From a virus, in the IMG/VR virus record IMGVR_UViG_3300028598_000002, positions 1 through 57,563 of that record: a stretch of 57,563 nt of DNA; one strand, 5' to 3'. Position 1 is the first letter of the stretch, and the number at the start of each line of letters is the position of its first letter. The notes beneath the pieces were generated by a model. That model searched no databases and was not told the DNA's origin. It saw only the letters and a list, made by a program, of their open reading frames with translations. The translations under genes and the position numbers were made by a program. Below are positions 36,777-44,329 of this stretch, one piece after another.

Positions 36777-36983
36777 ATGCAAGTCAACCTGTATCTCAAC
36801 AAGCGCGAAGTATACGGTAATACTGTATACTACCCAGCATGCACCAACAGCAAGCTGTTAGCCCAAATCGCTGGTACCAAGACCCTCACACAATATGCTC
36901 TATCCAGAGCAGTGCTGATGGGTTACGAACTGCTAGAAGCAGACAGCGGAACCTCTCTGTTACCAGAGACAATCGACCGGTAG
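36777..36983 (+). CDS. Small early protein (68 aa)
   Basis: The start chosen is the ATG at 36777, eight bases after GAGGT; a TTG two codons upstream is less likely. The product begins MQVNLYLNKREVYGN and is mixed alpha/beta. It is followed by a hairpin at 36995. Not recognised. Confidence 0.55.
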   Translation: MQVNLYLNKREVYGNTVYYPACTNSKLLAQIAGTKTLTQYALSRAVLMGYELLEADSGTSLLPETIDR

Positions 36984-36994
36984 TTGATACTGAG

Positions 36995-37015
36995 AGCACA
37001 CTCTAAGAGTGTGTT
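36995..37015 (+). terminator. 3' hairpin after the third early gene
   Basis: AGCACACTC-TAA-GAGTGTGTT (9 bp with one G-U) lies 11 nt beyond the stop and is followed by CAATTGTATT. It is a terminator or 3'-end candidate. Confidence 0.5.
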
Positions 37016-37034
37016 CAATTGTATTCACTCCTGC

Positions 37035-37052
37035 ACCACGCTGACCCGTGGT
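37035..37052 (+). promoter_or_regulatory. Leader hairpin upstream of the DUF3150-like gene
   Basis: ACCACG-CTGACC-CGTGGT is a 6-bp stem located about 40 nt upstream of the start codon at 37094, before the SD hairpin. Confidence 0.4.
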
Positions 37053-37073
37053 AAATAGGCAGGTCTTACCACC

Positions 37074-37090
37074 AATAATCGGAGATTATT
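37074..37090 (+). promoter_or_regulatory. Hairpin presenting the Shine-Dalgarno in its loop
   Basis: AATAATC-GGA-GATTATT forms a perfect 7-bp stem. The GGAG SD of the gene at 37094 is split between the loop and the stem. It can limit or expose ribosome binding. Confidence 0.6.
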
Positions 37091-37093
37091 ATC

Positions 37094-38065
37094 ATGACCG
37101 ACAAGCAACCGAGTCCCGTTAACGGGATCGAAACAAAAGCGGCATTGAATGACAGCTTAGCTGCCAATTACATGCTGATTACCCTGAAGATTAGCCGATG
37201 GTCTGCATCCAAGCGCGATAAGCACTTGGGTAACCAAGTGGCTGAGCAAAAGGGCGCAGTACTGGACAGCGTAGCTGCCACTAAAAAGATTATGACCGGT
37301 GCCGACACTGAGCTGTCAGCAGTAAATACTGCGCTCAATTCCATCCGGACATATCTGTACGACAACTCACTCCCTTGGAGTGGTGAAGTCAGCGGTGACA
37401 AGAAGGGTCCTCGTATTGTCCCTACTCGTAAGAGTATGGACCTGATCAAGGAACTCGGCGTCATGCAGAAGGATTTCGAGAAGGCGATGCGAGCTTTCAA
37501 GAACGTGTATTCTGCCCGTGTTGACACAGCCATGGCGAACCTCGGCAAACTTGCCGACCGTAGCCTGTATCCAAGCGAACACGAGATCGAAGATCTGTTC
37601 AGCGTTAGTATCGACATGGTACCAGTACCGGCTGTCTCTGGATTTGGTGGTATGAATATACCATCCGAACTGGCTCTTGCCCTTGGCAAGCGCATGGAGA
37701 AGCAACAATCTGTGATTGTCGAGAACGCTACCGCGGCTCTTCAAGAACGTGTTCTTGAGACTGTCACCAACCTGAGCGATCAGCTGCATAAGGCAGCGGA
37801 TGGTGAAGGCACACGACTCTTCGAGTCGCTGAGTGGCAACCTGAAACCTTTGGTTGACCTGATCGATGCAGCATCCTTGTCTAAAGACAAGCGTCTTGCT
37901 GGTATCAAGAAGGAATTAGCAGAGCTAAGCAAGGTGGACATCAAGAAGCTTAAGAAAGCTTCACCGGAAGCCAAGCGTAGCGTAGCTAAGAAGGCCGACA
38001 CCGTGATCAAGAAAGTCACGGCGAAGGTTGACGTTGACTCGTTGACAGAAGAGGTACTCTTTTAG
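37094..38065 (+). CDS. DUF3150-like protein, first gene of the MoxR-VWA cassette
   Basis: The product is 323 aa, mostly helical, with an N-terminal segment like that of DUF3150 proteins (L-I-T-L-K-I-S-R-W-S-A-S-K-R-D) and a Lys/Ala-rich C-terminus (KKLKKASPEAKRSVAKKA). I recall DUF3150 proteins next to MoxR and VWA genes in phages and plasmids, which is the arrangement here. No catalytic motif is seen. It is probably a scaffold or substrate for the ATPase-VWA pair. Family call from memory, moderate confidence. Confidence 0.6.
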   Translation: MTDKQPSPVNGIETKAALNDSLAANYMLITLKISRWSASKRDKHLGNQVAEQKGAVLDSVAATKKIMTGADTELSAVNTALNSIRTYLYDNSLPWSGEVSGDKKGPRIVPTRKSMDLIKELGVMQKDFEKAMRAFKNVYSARVDTAMANLGKLADRSLYPSEHEIEDLFSVSIDMVPVPAVSGFGGMNIPSELALALGKRMEKQQSVIVENATAALQERVLETVTNLSDQLHKAADGEGTRLFESLSGNLKPLVDLIDAASLSKDKRLAGIKKELAELSKVDIKKLKKASPEAKRSVAKKADTVIKKVTAKVDVDSLTEEVLF

Positions 38066-38071
38066 AGTACC
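38053..38071 (+). terminator. 3' hairpin at the end of the DUF3150-like gene
   Basis: GGTACTC-TTTTA-GAGTACC is a perfect 7-bp stem that spans the stop codon. It has no following U-tract and is probably a 3' structure and not a full terminator. Confidence 0.45.
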
Positions 38072-38177
38072 ACCCAACCACAAATCCAAGGCTGGAAAAC
38101 CAGCCTTTAACCCCGCCTTGCAGTGGTGTGCAAAACAGCGCACTGCTGCTCGGCTCAACCCTAAAGGGACCGACAAA

Positions 38178-39236
38178 ATGAAACTTTCAGACCTAGATGA
38201 CAACCAGATGACCAAGCAATTCAACGCAGGGCATGCGATGTGTTTGCGTGGTAGCCCCGGCATAGCCAAGACTGCGGTAGTTGAGCAGTATTGCGAACGC
38301 CATGACCTCGGATGTATCGTCATGAACTTGACAGCATCTGACCCGATGGATGCTTTGGGATTTTTAATCCCAGTCAAGACCGATGATGGTCCTGTTGCCC
38401 ATTACTCTAAGCCTAATTGGCTTACTCGTATCGAGGAGTCAGGCGAAGAGCAAGGAATTTTATTCCTTGATGAGCTGCTCAGTGCTGAGCACATCACCGT
38501 CAAGGCATTTGCACCACTGATGTCCGAAGGACGTATCGGTGAATGGTTACTGCCCGAAGGATGGGTAGTCTGGGCCTCTGGTAACAGAGTCCAAGACAAA
38601 TCCGGTGCCATGAAAATGCTGGTCCATGCTGGTAACAGAATGAACGTCATAGACGTTGAACCTGACCTCGAAGCATGGTGTACTTGGGCTAACGATGCCG
38701 GTGTACATCCGATGTACATAGCATATGCCAATGCTCGCCCCGGTGAAGTGTTTGCCGGTGAACCGCCGAAGGACCCCGATGAGCAAAGGCTTACGCCTCG
38801 TTCACTGGTGTTCGCTCAGGACTACCACACTGGTGGTCAAGTCGAAGACGACTTGGCACTTGATCTGGACCCCGTGACACAAGCTATGGTTGCTGGGTAT
38901 ATTGGTCAAGCTTCAACCGCGGATCTGTTCGGATTCTTCCGAACTGTTGACGAGTTGCCGACGATTCAAGAGATCATCGACAGCCCTGATACAGCGAAGC
39001 TGCCCGACTCGATGCGGATGGATGCTCAATATGCAGCTGTCCAGCTGTGTATTCACCATGCCGATAGTGAAACTATCGACCCCATCTTCCAGTATGTAAC
39101 GAGGCTGAACAAGGAACTGCAAGCCTCCGCTGCGAAGCAGCTTATCGACAAGACCAAGGGCTCATTGCTTAACAGCAAGGCACTCGGCCAGTGGATGAGT
39201 GAAAACCCAGCGTTGATTACATCAACCTTTGCATAA
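38178..39236 (+). CDS. MoxR-type AAA+ ATPase
   Basis: The start chosen is the ATG at 38178 with the GGGACCGACAAA leader; an upstream open frame lies in the leader. The product is 352 aa: Walker A variant G-S-P-G-I-A-K-T at 25-32 and Walker B G-I-L-F-L-D-E-L with D98/E99. The layout and size match MoxR ATPases, which use ATP to load metal or remodel partners that have a VWA domain. The next gene encodes a VWA protein, so the two probably act together. The leader also holds a repeated AGCGCACTGCTGCT element shared with the gene at 40610. Confidence 0.8.
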   Translation: MKLSDLDDNQMTKQFNAGHAMCLRGSPGIAKTAVVEQYCERHDLGCIVMNLTASDPMDALGFLIPVKTDDGPVAHYSKPNWLTRIEESGEEQGILFLDELLSAEHITVKAFAPLMSEGRIGEWLLPEGWVVWASGNRVQDKSGAMKMLVHAGNRMNVIDVEPDLEAWCTWANDAGVHPMYIAYANARPGEVFAGEPPKDPDEQRLTPRSLVFAQDYHTGGQVEDDLALDLDPVTQAMVAGYIGQASTADLFGFFRTVDELPTIQEIIDSPDTAKLPDSMRMDAQYAAVQLCIHHADSETIDPIFQYVTRLNKELQASAAKQLIDKTKGSLLNSKALGQWMSENPALITSTFA

Positions 39237-39242
39237 ACCCCA

Positions 39243-39258
39243 GCGCCAAGGATGGCGC
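39243..39258 (+). promoter_or_regulatory. GCGCCA-AGGA-TGGCGC hairpin, copy 1
   Basis: This 6-bp stem with the AGGA loop lies between the MoxR stop and the leader of the VWA gene. The identical hairpin occurs at 40577-40592, so it is a repeated element and not chance. The loop carries an SD-like AGGA. Confidence 0.65.
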
Positions 39259-39276
39259 ACATTACAGGAGACCGAC

Positions 39277-40548
39277 ATGAAGTACTCACCTGAATTGACT
39301 GAATGTTTGAGCAACCTAGTTGCTCAGCAACCTTTCTTCGCCACCTATTTGTATAACAATATGGAACTCGGCGAAAACCCCAGCATTTCGACAGCCCGTA
39401 CCAATGGTACTCGTATCGAAGTCAACCCTGAATGGTTTGGTAGCAAACCAATACAGCAACGAGTGTTCATCATGGCTCACGAGATCATGCATGGCATACT
39501 CGATCATATGGGACGCGATGCCCTGTACATCAAGCGAGGCTTTGGCCCTGACTTGCTGCCATTCAACCCTGAGACCAGCAACGAAGCTCAGGACTACGTC
39601 ATCAATGCCATGCTGAAGGAAGCACGTATTGGTGAGATGCCGCCCTCTGGGCTATGGGACCCGAGCATCAAAGGCGATGCATTATCCGATGAGGTATACG
39701 TACAACTCAACGGACAGAAGCAGGACCCCGATGCCAAGGACAAATCACCCGATGCCGATGGCAACGATAAAGGTGATGGTCAAGGACAGGCGCAAGGCCA
39801 AGGTCAACCTGACCAAGGTCAGAAGTCTGGTGATGACAACTCACCACCAAGTCACGGTAGTGATAAGGAAGGTGAGGGTTTTGATGAGCACGTAGCAGCT
39901 GGCGAAGCCAAGCCTGAGCAAGAGCAAAAGACCGCTATGGCTCAAGCGATGCAAGCTGCCGAAGCTATGGGCTCAATGCCTGAGTCACTCAAGCGAGTGA
40001 TCGGTGGATTGATCGACCCCGAAGTATCATGGGAAGAGCAATTCCGTAACTCTGTTACGGCTCGACAAGGGCAAGATACCCAGACATGGAGACGCCCGAA
40101 TCGTCGCCGCATTGCAGTAGCACCACACATCTACACCCCGGGCAAGACAGGACACCAGATCGGTGGACTGGTACTTGCTGTGGACGTGTCAGGATCACTG
40201 AACGAAGTCATGCTGACCAAGTTACTTAGCGAAGCTAAGGGGCTGCTGCAAGAAGTCAAGGCCGAATGGGTCAAGGTTATCTGCTGGAATACTGAGCATC
40301 AAGGTACCTTTGACATCGATGATCCAGAGGAACTGGATACCCTCGAAATAGATGGGGGTGGTGGTACTAGGCTCGAATCAATGGCACGGTACCTCGACGA
40401 CGAGGACATACTGCCTGAGCAGATAGTCTGGTTCACTGATGGAATCACTAGGTATAGTGATACCAACCCATTCAGCTGTGATGTTACGTGGTTACTCACA
40501 ACTGACCGCAGGGTACCGTCTTACGGTACCATCATCCACATGAAATAG
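39277..40548 (+). CDS. Metallopeptidase-VWA protein (DUF2201-like)
   Basis: The start chosen is the ATG at 39277 directly after GGAGACCGAC. The product is 423 aa. The N-terminal domain has the zinc-peptidase motif H-E-I-M-H at 68-72 within HEIMHGILDHMGR; an acidic, Gln/Asp/Gly-rich linker spans about 140-220; the C-terminal domain is VWA-like with a MIDAS D-V-S-G-S at 303-307 and T-D-G near 388. DUF2201-type proteins have this order. It is the predicted partner of the MoxR ATPase in front of it. Target unknown. Confidence 0.8.
   Translation: MKYSPELTECLSNLVAQQPFFATYLYNNMELGENPSISTARTNGTRIEVNPEWFGSKPIQQRVFIMAHEIMHGILDHMGRDALYIKRGFGPDLLPFNPETSNEAQDYVINAMLKEARIGEMPPSGLWDPSIKGDALSDEVYVQLNGQKQDPDAKDKSPDADGNDKGDGQGQAQGQGQPDQGQKSGDDNSPPSHGSDKEGEGFDEHVAAGEAKPEQEQKTAMAQAMQAAEAMGSMPESLKRVIGGLIDPEVSWEEQFRNSVTARQGQDTQTWRRPNRRRIAVAPHIYTPGKTGHQIGGLVLAVDVSGSLNEVMLTKLLSEAKGLLQEVKAEWVKVICWNTEHQGTFDIDDPEELDTLEIDGGGGTRLESMARYLDDEDILPEQIVWFTDGITRYSDTNPFSCDVTWLLTTDRRVPSYGTIIHMK
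40512..40530 (+). terminator. 3' hairpin at the end of the VWA gene
   Basis: GGTACCGT-CTT-ACGGTACC is a perfect 8-bp stem located in the last codons of the gene. No U-tract follows; it may protect the mRNA end. Confidence 0.45.
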
Positions 40549-40576
40549 CGCACTGCTGCTTCATTCCAACAACCCC

Positions 40577-40592
40577 GCGCCAAGGATGGCGC
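40577..40592 (+). promoter_or_regulatory. GCGCCA-AGGA-TGGCGC hairpin, copy 2
   Basis: This is the same hairpin as at 39243, here upstream of the gene at 40610. The AGCGCACTGCTGCT element before it (40547-40560) also occurs at 38137-38150 before the MoxR gene. Confidence 0.65.
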
Positions 40593-40609
40593 ATCAACTG
40601 GAGACCGAC

Positions 40610-40957
40610 ATGATTACCACAACCCGAAAAGAAACCGCCAAGTTACTACGCATTGCGTTAGAACAGGCTATACGTCTGAGCGATAACGAGAATGTGTATG
40701 GCGACCGAGACGACCAAGGGCACGAACAATCTGCCAGCGTCGAATACTTCAAAGAGTACATCGAGCAACTTGAGCGTAAACAATCCGCGCCTTACGTTGA
40801 AGAAGGCTATTACACCATCGAGAGTAAGGAGGATTCCGTAGACTGTGACCATGGTCCATGTAATGGGATCAATCTCGATAACGGCTGGATTGTCTGGACG
40901 TATCCAGAGAAACCCGACCTGATTTCTTTCCACCCCAATTTCACAAGGGAGAAATAG
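40610..40957 (+). CDS. Unknown protein (115 aa)
   Basis: The start is the ATG at 40610 directly after GGAGACCGAC. The product is 115 aa, with a helical N-terminus and a mixed C-terminus (VDCDHGPCNGINLDNGWIVW). The leader resembles those of the MoxR and VWA genes, which suggests joint regulation. Not recognised. Confidence 0.6.
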   Translation: MITTTRKETAKLLRIALEQAIRLSDNENVYGDRDDQGHEQSASVEYFKEYIEQLERKQSAPYVEEGYYTIESKEDSVDCDHGPCNGINLDNGWIVWTYPEKPDLISFHPNFTREK

Positions 40958-40959
40958 CC

Positions 40960-41139
40960 ATGACTTTGCAAGAATTTTCCGAGCAAGTTGCCGCGGCAGC
41001 TGAGCTACACCCTGAGGCTGAGGTGGTGATAACAACTCTGGATGATGAGTATAACGTCCATTCGACCGAGTTTCAGACATGGAAAAATGGCTTCATAAAC
41101 TCAATCATCTTTTCGATCCAATCTGACGAGGAATTCTGA
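40960..41139 (+). CDS. Unknown small acidic protein (59 aa)
   Basis: A frame from ATG 40960 (AAGGGAGAAATAGCC before it) to TGA 41139 encodes 59 residues (MTLQEFSEQVAAAAELHPEA at the start). The stop overlaps the next ATG (TGATG-type coupling). Not recognised. Confidence 0.6.
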   Translation: MTLQEFSEQVAAAAELHPEAEVVITTLDDEYNVHSTEFQTWKNGFINSIIFSIQSDEEF

Positions 41140-41504
41140 TGGATAACTACGACACCCTGAAAGATTCTCATGAGCTGGCGCAGGAACAGCAACAGGATCT
41201 GGATGAAGCGAATGACGCACAACTCAAGATCGAGCACTGGTGCTATGACCATTTGCCTGAGGCATTTAAAGACTGCCTGAAAAGACCCGCGGGAGAAAGC
41301 CTACTGGCACACGCTCGTGAGGACAAACGCGATAGCTGGCTATCCCTGTTAAAGCTGACTGGTTTATACAGAGCGGAGACGGAATTTGCTGGGGAAACCC
41401 ACGTAATTGCCGCCAGTGGCTGGTGTGATTGCGAACGTGTCTGGGAGTACATCAATCACGCAGATGCTAAGCACGCCATGCTGGAAGAAATGCTCGATGC
41501 CTAA
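41139..41504 (+). CDS. Unknown protein (121 aa)
   Basis: The product is 121 aa, acidic and helical, with Trp/Cys pairs (HWCYDHL, GWCDCERVW). The ATG overlaps the previous stop, and the stop lies inside the next gene's start. Not recognised. Confidence 0.6.
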   Translation: MDNYDTLKDSHELAQEQQQDLDEANDAQLKIEHWCYDHLPEAFKDCLKRPAGESLLAHAREDKRDSWLSLLKLTGLYRAETEFAGETHVIAASGWCDCERVWEYINHADAKHAMLEEMLDA

Positions 41505-41967
41505 TACACCAATTATCCCTACCCTCTGGGCACAGAAATTGCTGAACGAATTCTATGACAACATACTGTTGTCGAGTATCACGAAGGGTATCAGTGCTCA
41601 GGAGGTATGGGACTCCTTTAAATCTGACTTGGGGATGACCGACATGAAACTACATGAAGCCGAACACATACCCGATCACGTGAAGAAGATGATCGACAAG
41701 GTGACCGAGGCCGAAGGTCAGTGTGCTGGCCTGAATTTTATCTATGGCCGACATTGGGAGACGTTCAAAAGCATCATGCTGCTGAGCGGTGCTCACGTTA
41801 CCGAAGCCAAGGAAATCACCGTACCATCACCGCGCCAAAATGAGTGGGTATGCATTGGCATGAAGCAGGCCATCAACGTAGGCGACCTGAATATATTTTT
41901 CGGAATACTCAACGGCACCTACATTCACCCCAGCAAACACGGCAACCACCTGAAGGTGGGGCCTTGA
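41497..41967 (+). CDS. Unknown protein (156 aa)
   Basis: The start chosen is the ATG at 41497, which overlaps the previous stop by 8 nt. An internal GATGACCGACATG at 41634-41646 resembles the operon leader, so a shorter product from 41644 is possible. The C-terminal half has a G-T-Y-I-H-P-S-K-H-G-N-H end. A small hairpin CCACC/GGTGG (41946-41959) covers the end of the gene. Not recognised. Confidence 0.55.
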   Translation: MPNTPIIPTLWAQKLLNEFYDNILLSSITKGISAQEVWDSFKSDLGMTDMKLHEAEHIPDHVKKMIDKVTEAEGQCAGLNFIYGRHWETFKSIMLLSGAHVTEAKEITVPSPRQNEWVCIGMKQAINVGDLNIFFGILNGTYIHPSKHGNHLKVGP

Positions 41968-41999
41968 TGCTGAGCCCTTAACATTAACTGGAGACCGAC

Positions 42000-42272
42000 A
42001 TGAACCCAGCAATCCGCAAGATCGATTACGACCAAATGGTAGAAAGCTACCAACGAACCCAGCGCAACATCGCGTTCGAGATAGGCAAGGCCCAAGATGA
42101 AATGAAAGAGGCCATGATCTACGCTCGTGAAATGCAGCGCCGGTACCAAGACACGCTGGAGGAAGATGGTTACACCAGCGAATTGCAGTACTGGACCGAG
42201 CGCGTGCAGAACCTTAAGCTGGCGCAGCGCGTGCTGAATGAAGCACGCTTATTTTCTGACTACAACCGATAA
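42000..42272 (+). CDS. Unknown helical protein (90 aa)
   Basis: The product is 90 aa, highly charged and helical, probably coiled coil over most of its length (QRNIAFEIGKAQDEMKEAM). It begins directly after a perfect GGAGACCGACATG leader. Not recognised. Confidence 0.6.
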   Translation: MNPAIRKIDYDQMVESYQRTQRNIAFEIGKAQDEMKEAMIYAREMQRRYQDTLEEDGYTSELQYWTERVQNLKLAQRVLNEARLFSDYNR

Positions 42273-42286
42273 CGGAGACCGACGAC

Positions 42287-42697
42287 ATGGGATATACACA
42301 TTACCTAGGACACCACACCCGATTCACTGACGAGCAGTGGGATAAGCTCACGACATTCACACGTGCTGCAATCAAAGCGACCGACATTCCGATTGGCGAT
42401 GCCAATGGGGAAGGTGGCAAGCCCGAAATATCTGACGAGTGCATACACTTCAACGGAATAGGCGACGATGCATACGAAGATTTTTACCTATCACGTGAGC
42501 CCGATAACGGCTGCTTCTGCAAGACTGAGCGCAAGTCCTACGATGTTGTGGTCGTTGCGGTCCTGCTATATGCCAACGAGATAGCACGAGACAGTATTGC
42601 TACCACCAGTGATGGCGAGATCTTTGGCTATGGTCCTGACAAATGGGACGAGCGCAGTAGCGCAATGGACCTGATGAATAAGGTGCTCAACCAATAA
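42287..42697 (+). CDS. Conserved phage protein of the MGYTHY type
   Basis: The product is 136 aa and starts MGYTHYLGHHTRF. Proteins with an M-G-Y-T-H-Y start and a later acidic, Trp-containing region are common in phage early regions and have no assigned function. The GGAGACCGACGACATG leader has three extra bases. An A/T-rich promoter region begins just after the stop. Confidence 0.6.
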   Translation: MGYTHYLGHHTRFTDEQWDKLTTFTRAAIKATDIPIGDANGEGGKPEISDECIHFNGIGDDAYEDFYLSREPDNGCFCKTERKSYDVVVVAVLLYANEIARDSIATTSDGEIFGYGPDKWDERSSAMDLMNKVLNQ

Positions 42698-42712
42698 AGC
42701 CATAATTTTTTG

Positions 42713-42741
42713 TTGACACATTTTGTTTACTAAACTACACT
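42713..42741 (+). promoter_or_regulatory. Sigma70-type promoter inside the plus-strand operon
   Basis: TTGACA (42713-42718), a 17-bp spacer and TACACT (42736-42741) form a near-consensus promoter, preceded by an A/T-rich UP-like stretch. It lies 25 nt before the start of the gene at 42766. It would give an independent start for the central block of small genes. Confidence 0.75.
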
Positions 42742-42765
42742 CCAAACACTCTATAGGAGACCGAC

Positions 42766-43002
42766 ATGAATCAAGACTTACTCGAACAGAAAATCCACGA
42801 ATGGGAGCCCGAAGGTGCCGAAGTTGTGCGTACCATCGACAGCTATGACAACGAAGTTGAACGCATCGTTAAATTCGAAGGCTGGTACTACCTGTACCGA
42901 TACTTCTTACTTCACGGCAACGAAGCCAGAGTCCACGTAAGCGTAGACCTGAACCGCGTATCACCTGACCACATCATTCAGGAATTGGGAGAGCGGCTAT
43001 GA
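42766..43002 (+). CDS. Unknown protein (78 aa), promoter-proximal
   Basis: The product is 78 aa, acidic, mixed alpha/beta, with F-E-G-W-Y-Y-L-Y-R-Y-F. It is the first gene behind the internal promoter and has a perfect GGAGACCGACATG leader. The stop overlaps the next start (ATGA). Not recognised. Confidence 0.6.
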   Translation: MNQDLLEQKIHEWEPEGAEVVRTIDSYDNEVERIVKFEGWYYLYRYFLLHGNEARVHVSVDLNRVSPDHIIQELGERL

Positions 43003-43217
43003 GCAACTACCCCCAAGTCACCCAACTCCGCGGCTGGTCTATCGCTATGACCAAGCACCCAACCACCAGAGAACTACATTGGGTAGCTTCTCGTCACGGT
43101 GTCAGTATGAACACCAATACCTACGATGGTCTGGTCACGATGATACTGTCAAGACCCGAGCAGTACCTGAACCATGCCCCCGAGAGGATCGGTACCAATA
43201 TCGATACCAAGGCATGA
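42999..43217 (+). CDS. Unknown protein (72 aa)
   Basis: The product is 72 aa, with Trp residues near the start (LRGWSIAMTKHP) and basic residues throughout. It is coupled at both ends by ATGA overlaps. Not recognised. Confidence 0.55.
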   Translation: MSNYPQVTQLRGWSIAMTKHPTTRELHWVASRHGVSMNTNTYDGLVTMILSRPEQYLNHAPERIGTNIDTKA

Positions 43218-43597
43218 GTAGCGCTTACGCGAATACCATTGATAGCGCGATGGATACCGTAAAGATGGACATACCCGGGCGAGAGTCAAAGAGCGCACTG
43301 CTGACCAACGCAGAGCTGCAAATCCGTTACCCGCTCGTACCCGACTGGGTAATCGAAGCCATCACTACACGCTACGGCACTGGGCACTTCCAGAACCGGT
43401 TCGGCTTACGCTTCCGAGATACTGAGCGCGTGAAAGCACTGCTGCTGATGCTCGACGCTGAAATCAGCGATTGCGGAGATCATGTAAATTACAAGATCGA
43501 AGGTGAGTATTGCACCATCCTGAACACATACGGGCACTGGCTTCACCTGCCCCGATTTAACCACATGCTCGAAGAGCGAGGACATACCAATGGATAA
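43214..43597 (+). CDS. Unknown protein (127 aa)
   Basis: The start chosen is the ATG at 43214 (ATGA coupling with the previous gene). The product is 127 aa, with a central Y-P-L-V-P-D-W-V-I-E-A-I-T-T-R-Y helix and a C-terminal W-L-H-L-P-R-F-N-H segment. The gene overlaps the HNH gene start by 8 nt. Not recognised. Confidence 0.55.
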   Translation: MSSAYANTIDSAMDTVKMDIPGRESKSALLTNAELQIRYPLVPDWVIEAITTRYGTGHFQNRFGLRFRDTERVKALLLMLDAEISDCGDHVNYKIEGEYCTILNTYGHWLHLPRFNHMLEERGHTNG

Positions 43598-43928
43598 ATT
43601 CATATCCGCCCCCGCGGACCCGGCGAAGCTGACCCGGCGCATCCTCGCCCGGCGAGCGTTCCGCCTGAAGAAGGGCTCGCCCGACACCCGGCGCAAGTTC
43701 CGTGCCCGGTGCATGTGGAGCTGGAGCAACTGGTCTGAATTGCGTGAGGACATCTTGGAAATCTATCAGGAATGTGCTGAGCGCAGCTGGACCGAAGGCA
43801 AGCTGTACCACGTGGATCACATCATCCCACTCAATGGTGCAAACGTCTCAGGACTGCACGTACCAGCGAACCTACGCATCATCCCTGCCGAAGATAATAT
43901 CGACAAGGGCAACGACTACGAAATTTAA
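43590..43928 (+). CDS. HNH-type endonuclease (homing-like)
   Basis: The product is 112 aa. The C-terminal half has an HNH layout: Y-H-V-D-H-I-I-P-L (D76/H77), G-L-H-V-P-A-N-L-R-I-I (N94), and E-D-N-I-D-K-G-N (N103/N108). The N-terminal half is basic. The first 130 bp are markedly GC-rich (mostly G/C third positions and repeated CCGGCG/GCCCGG), unlike the flanking genes, which suggests recent acquisition. It may be a homing or restriction-like nuclease. Confidence 0.75.
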   Translation: MDKFISAPADPAKLTRRILARRAFRLKKGSPDTRRKFRARCMWSWSNWSELREDILEIYQECAERSWTEGKLYHVDHIIPLNGANVSGLHVPANLRIIPAEDNIDKGNDYEI

Positions 43929-43939
43929 CGGAGACCGAC

Positions 43940-44317
43940 ATGACCGACTTTGACTTTGATAAGTTCGAAAAGAACATCCCCAAGTTTGTGCTGCAACTGA
44001 AGACGCAGATACAGACGCGGTGTTTTAACCCCATTGCACCTGACTTCGATGTTGAGGTCAGTGTCTTCGACAAGGGCCGCGGCTATGGGAAAGGTATCGC
44101 GATAGAAACAACCGACATTGCCGAGCATATGAATTTCAAGATGTTCGGGAAAGTGTGGCTGCACAATTTTGGAGGGAGCGTCCTGAAGGAGGTTCCTGAT
44201 TCATTCTGGCTACCGATTAATTGGCGCTGGGAGAGTAAAGGTGGTGGCAGTAATGGCACTGACGCTTTTACCTGCTACGTCAATGACGCTGGCAATATCA
44301 CTGCTATTCGAGACTAA
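43940..44317 (+). CDS. Unknown protein (125 aa)
   Basis: The product is 125 aa, with an acidic N-terminus, a beta-rich middle (VEVSVFDKGRGYGKG) and W-L-P-I-N-W-R-W-E near 95. It has a perfect GGAGACCGACATG leader. Not recognised. Confidence 0.6.
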   Translation: MTDFDFDKFEKNIPKFVLQLKTQIQTRCFNPIAPDFDVEVSVFDKGRGYGKGIAIETTDIAEHMNFKMFGKVWLHNFGGSVLKEVPDSFWLPINWRWESKGGGSNGTDAFTCYVNDAGNITAIRD

Positions 44318-44329
44318 TAGGAGACCGGC

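Noticed and set aside
38053-40530. Calling the stop-codon hairpins strong intrinsic terminators
   Set aside because: None has a proper U-tract, and the downstream genes share leaders, so continued transcription is likely.
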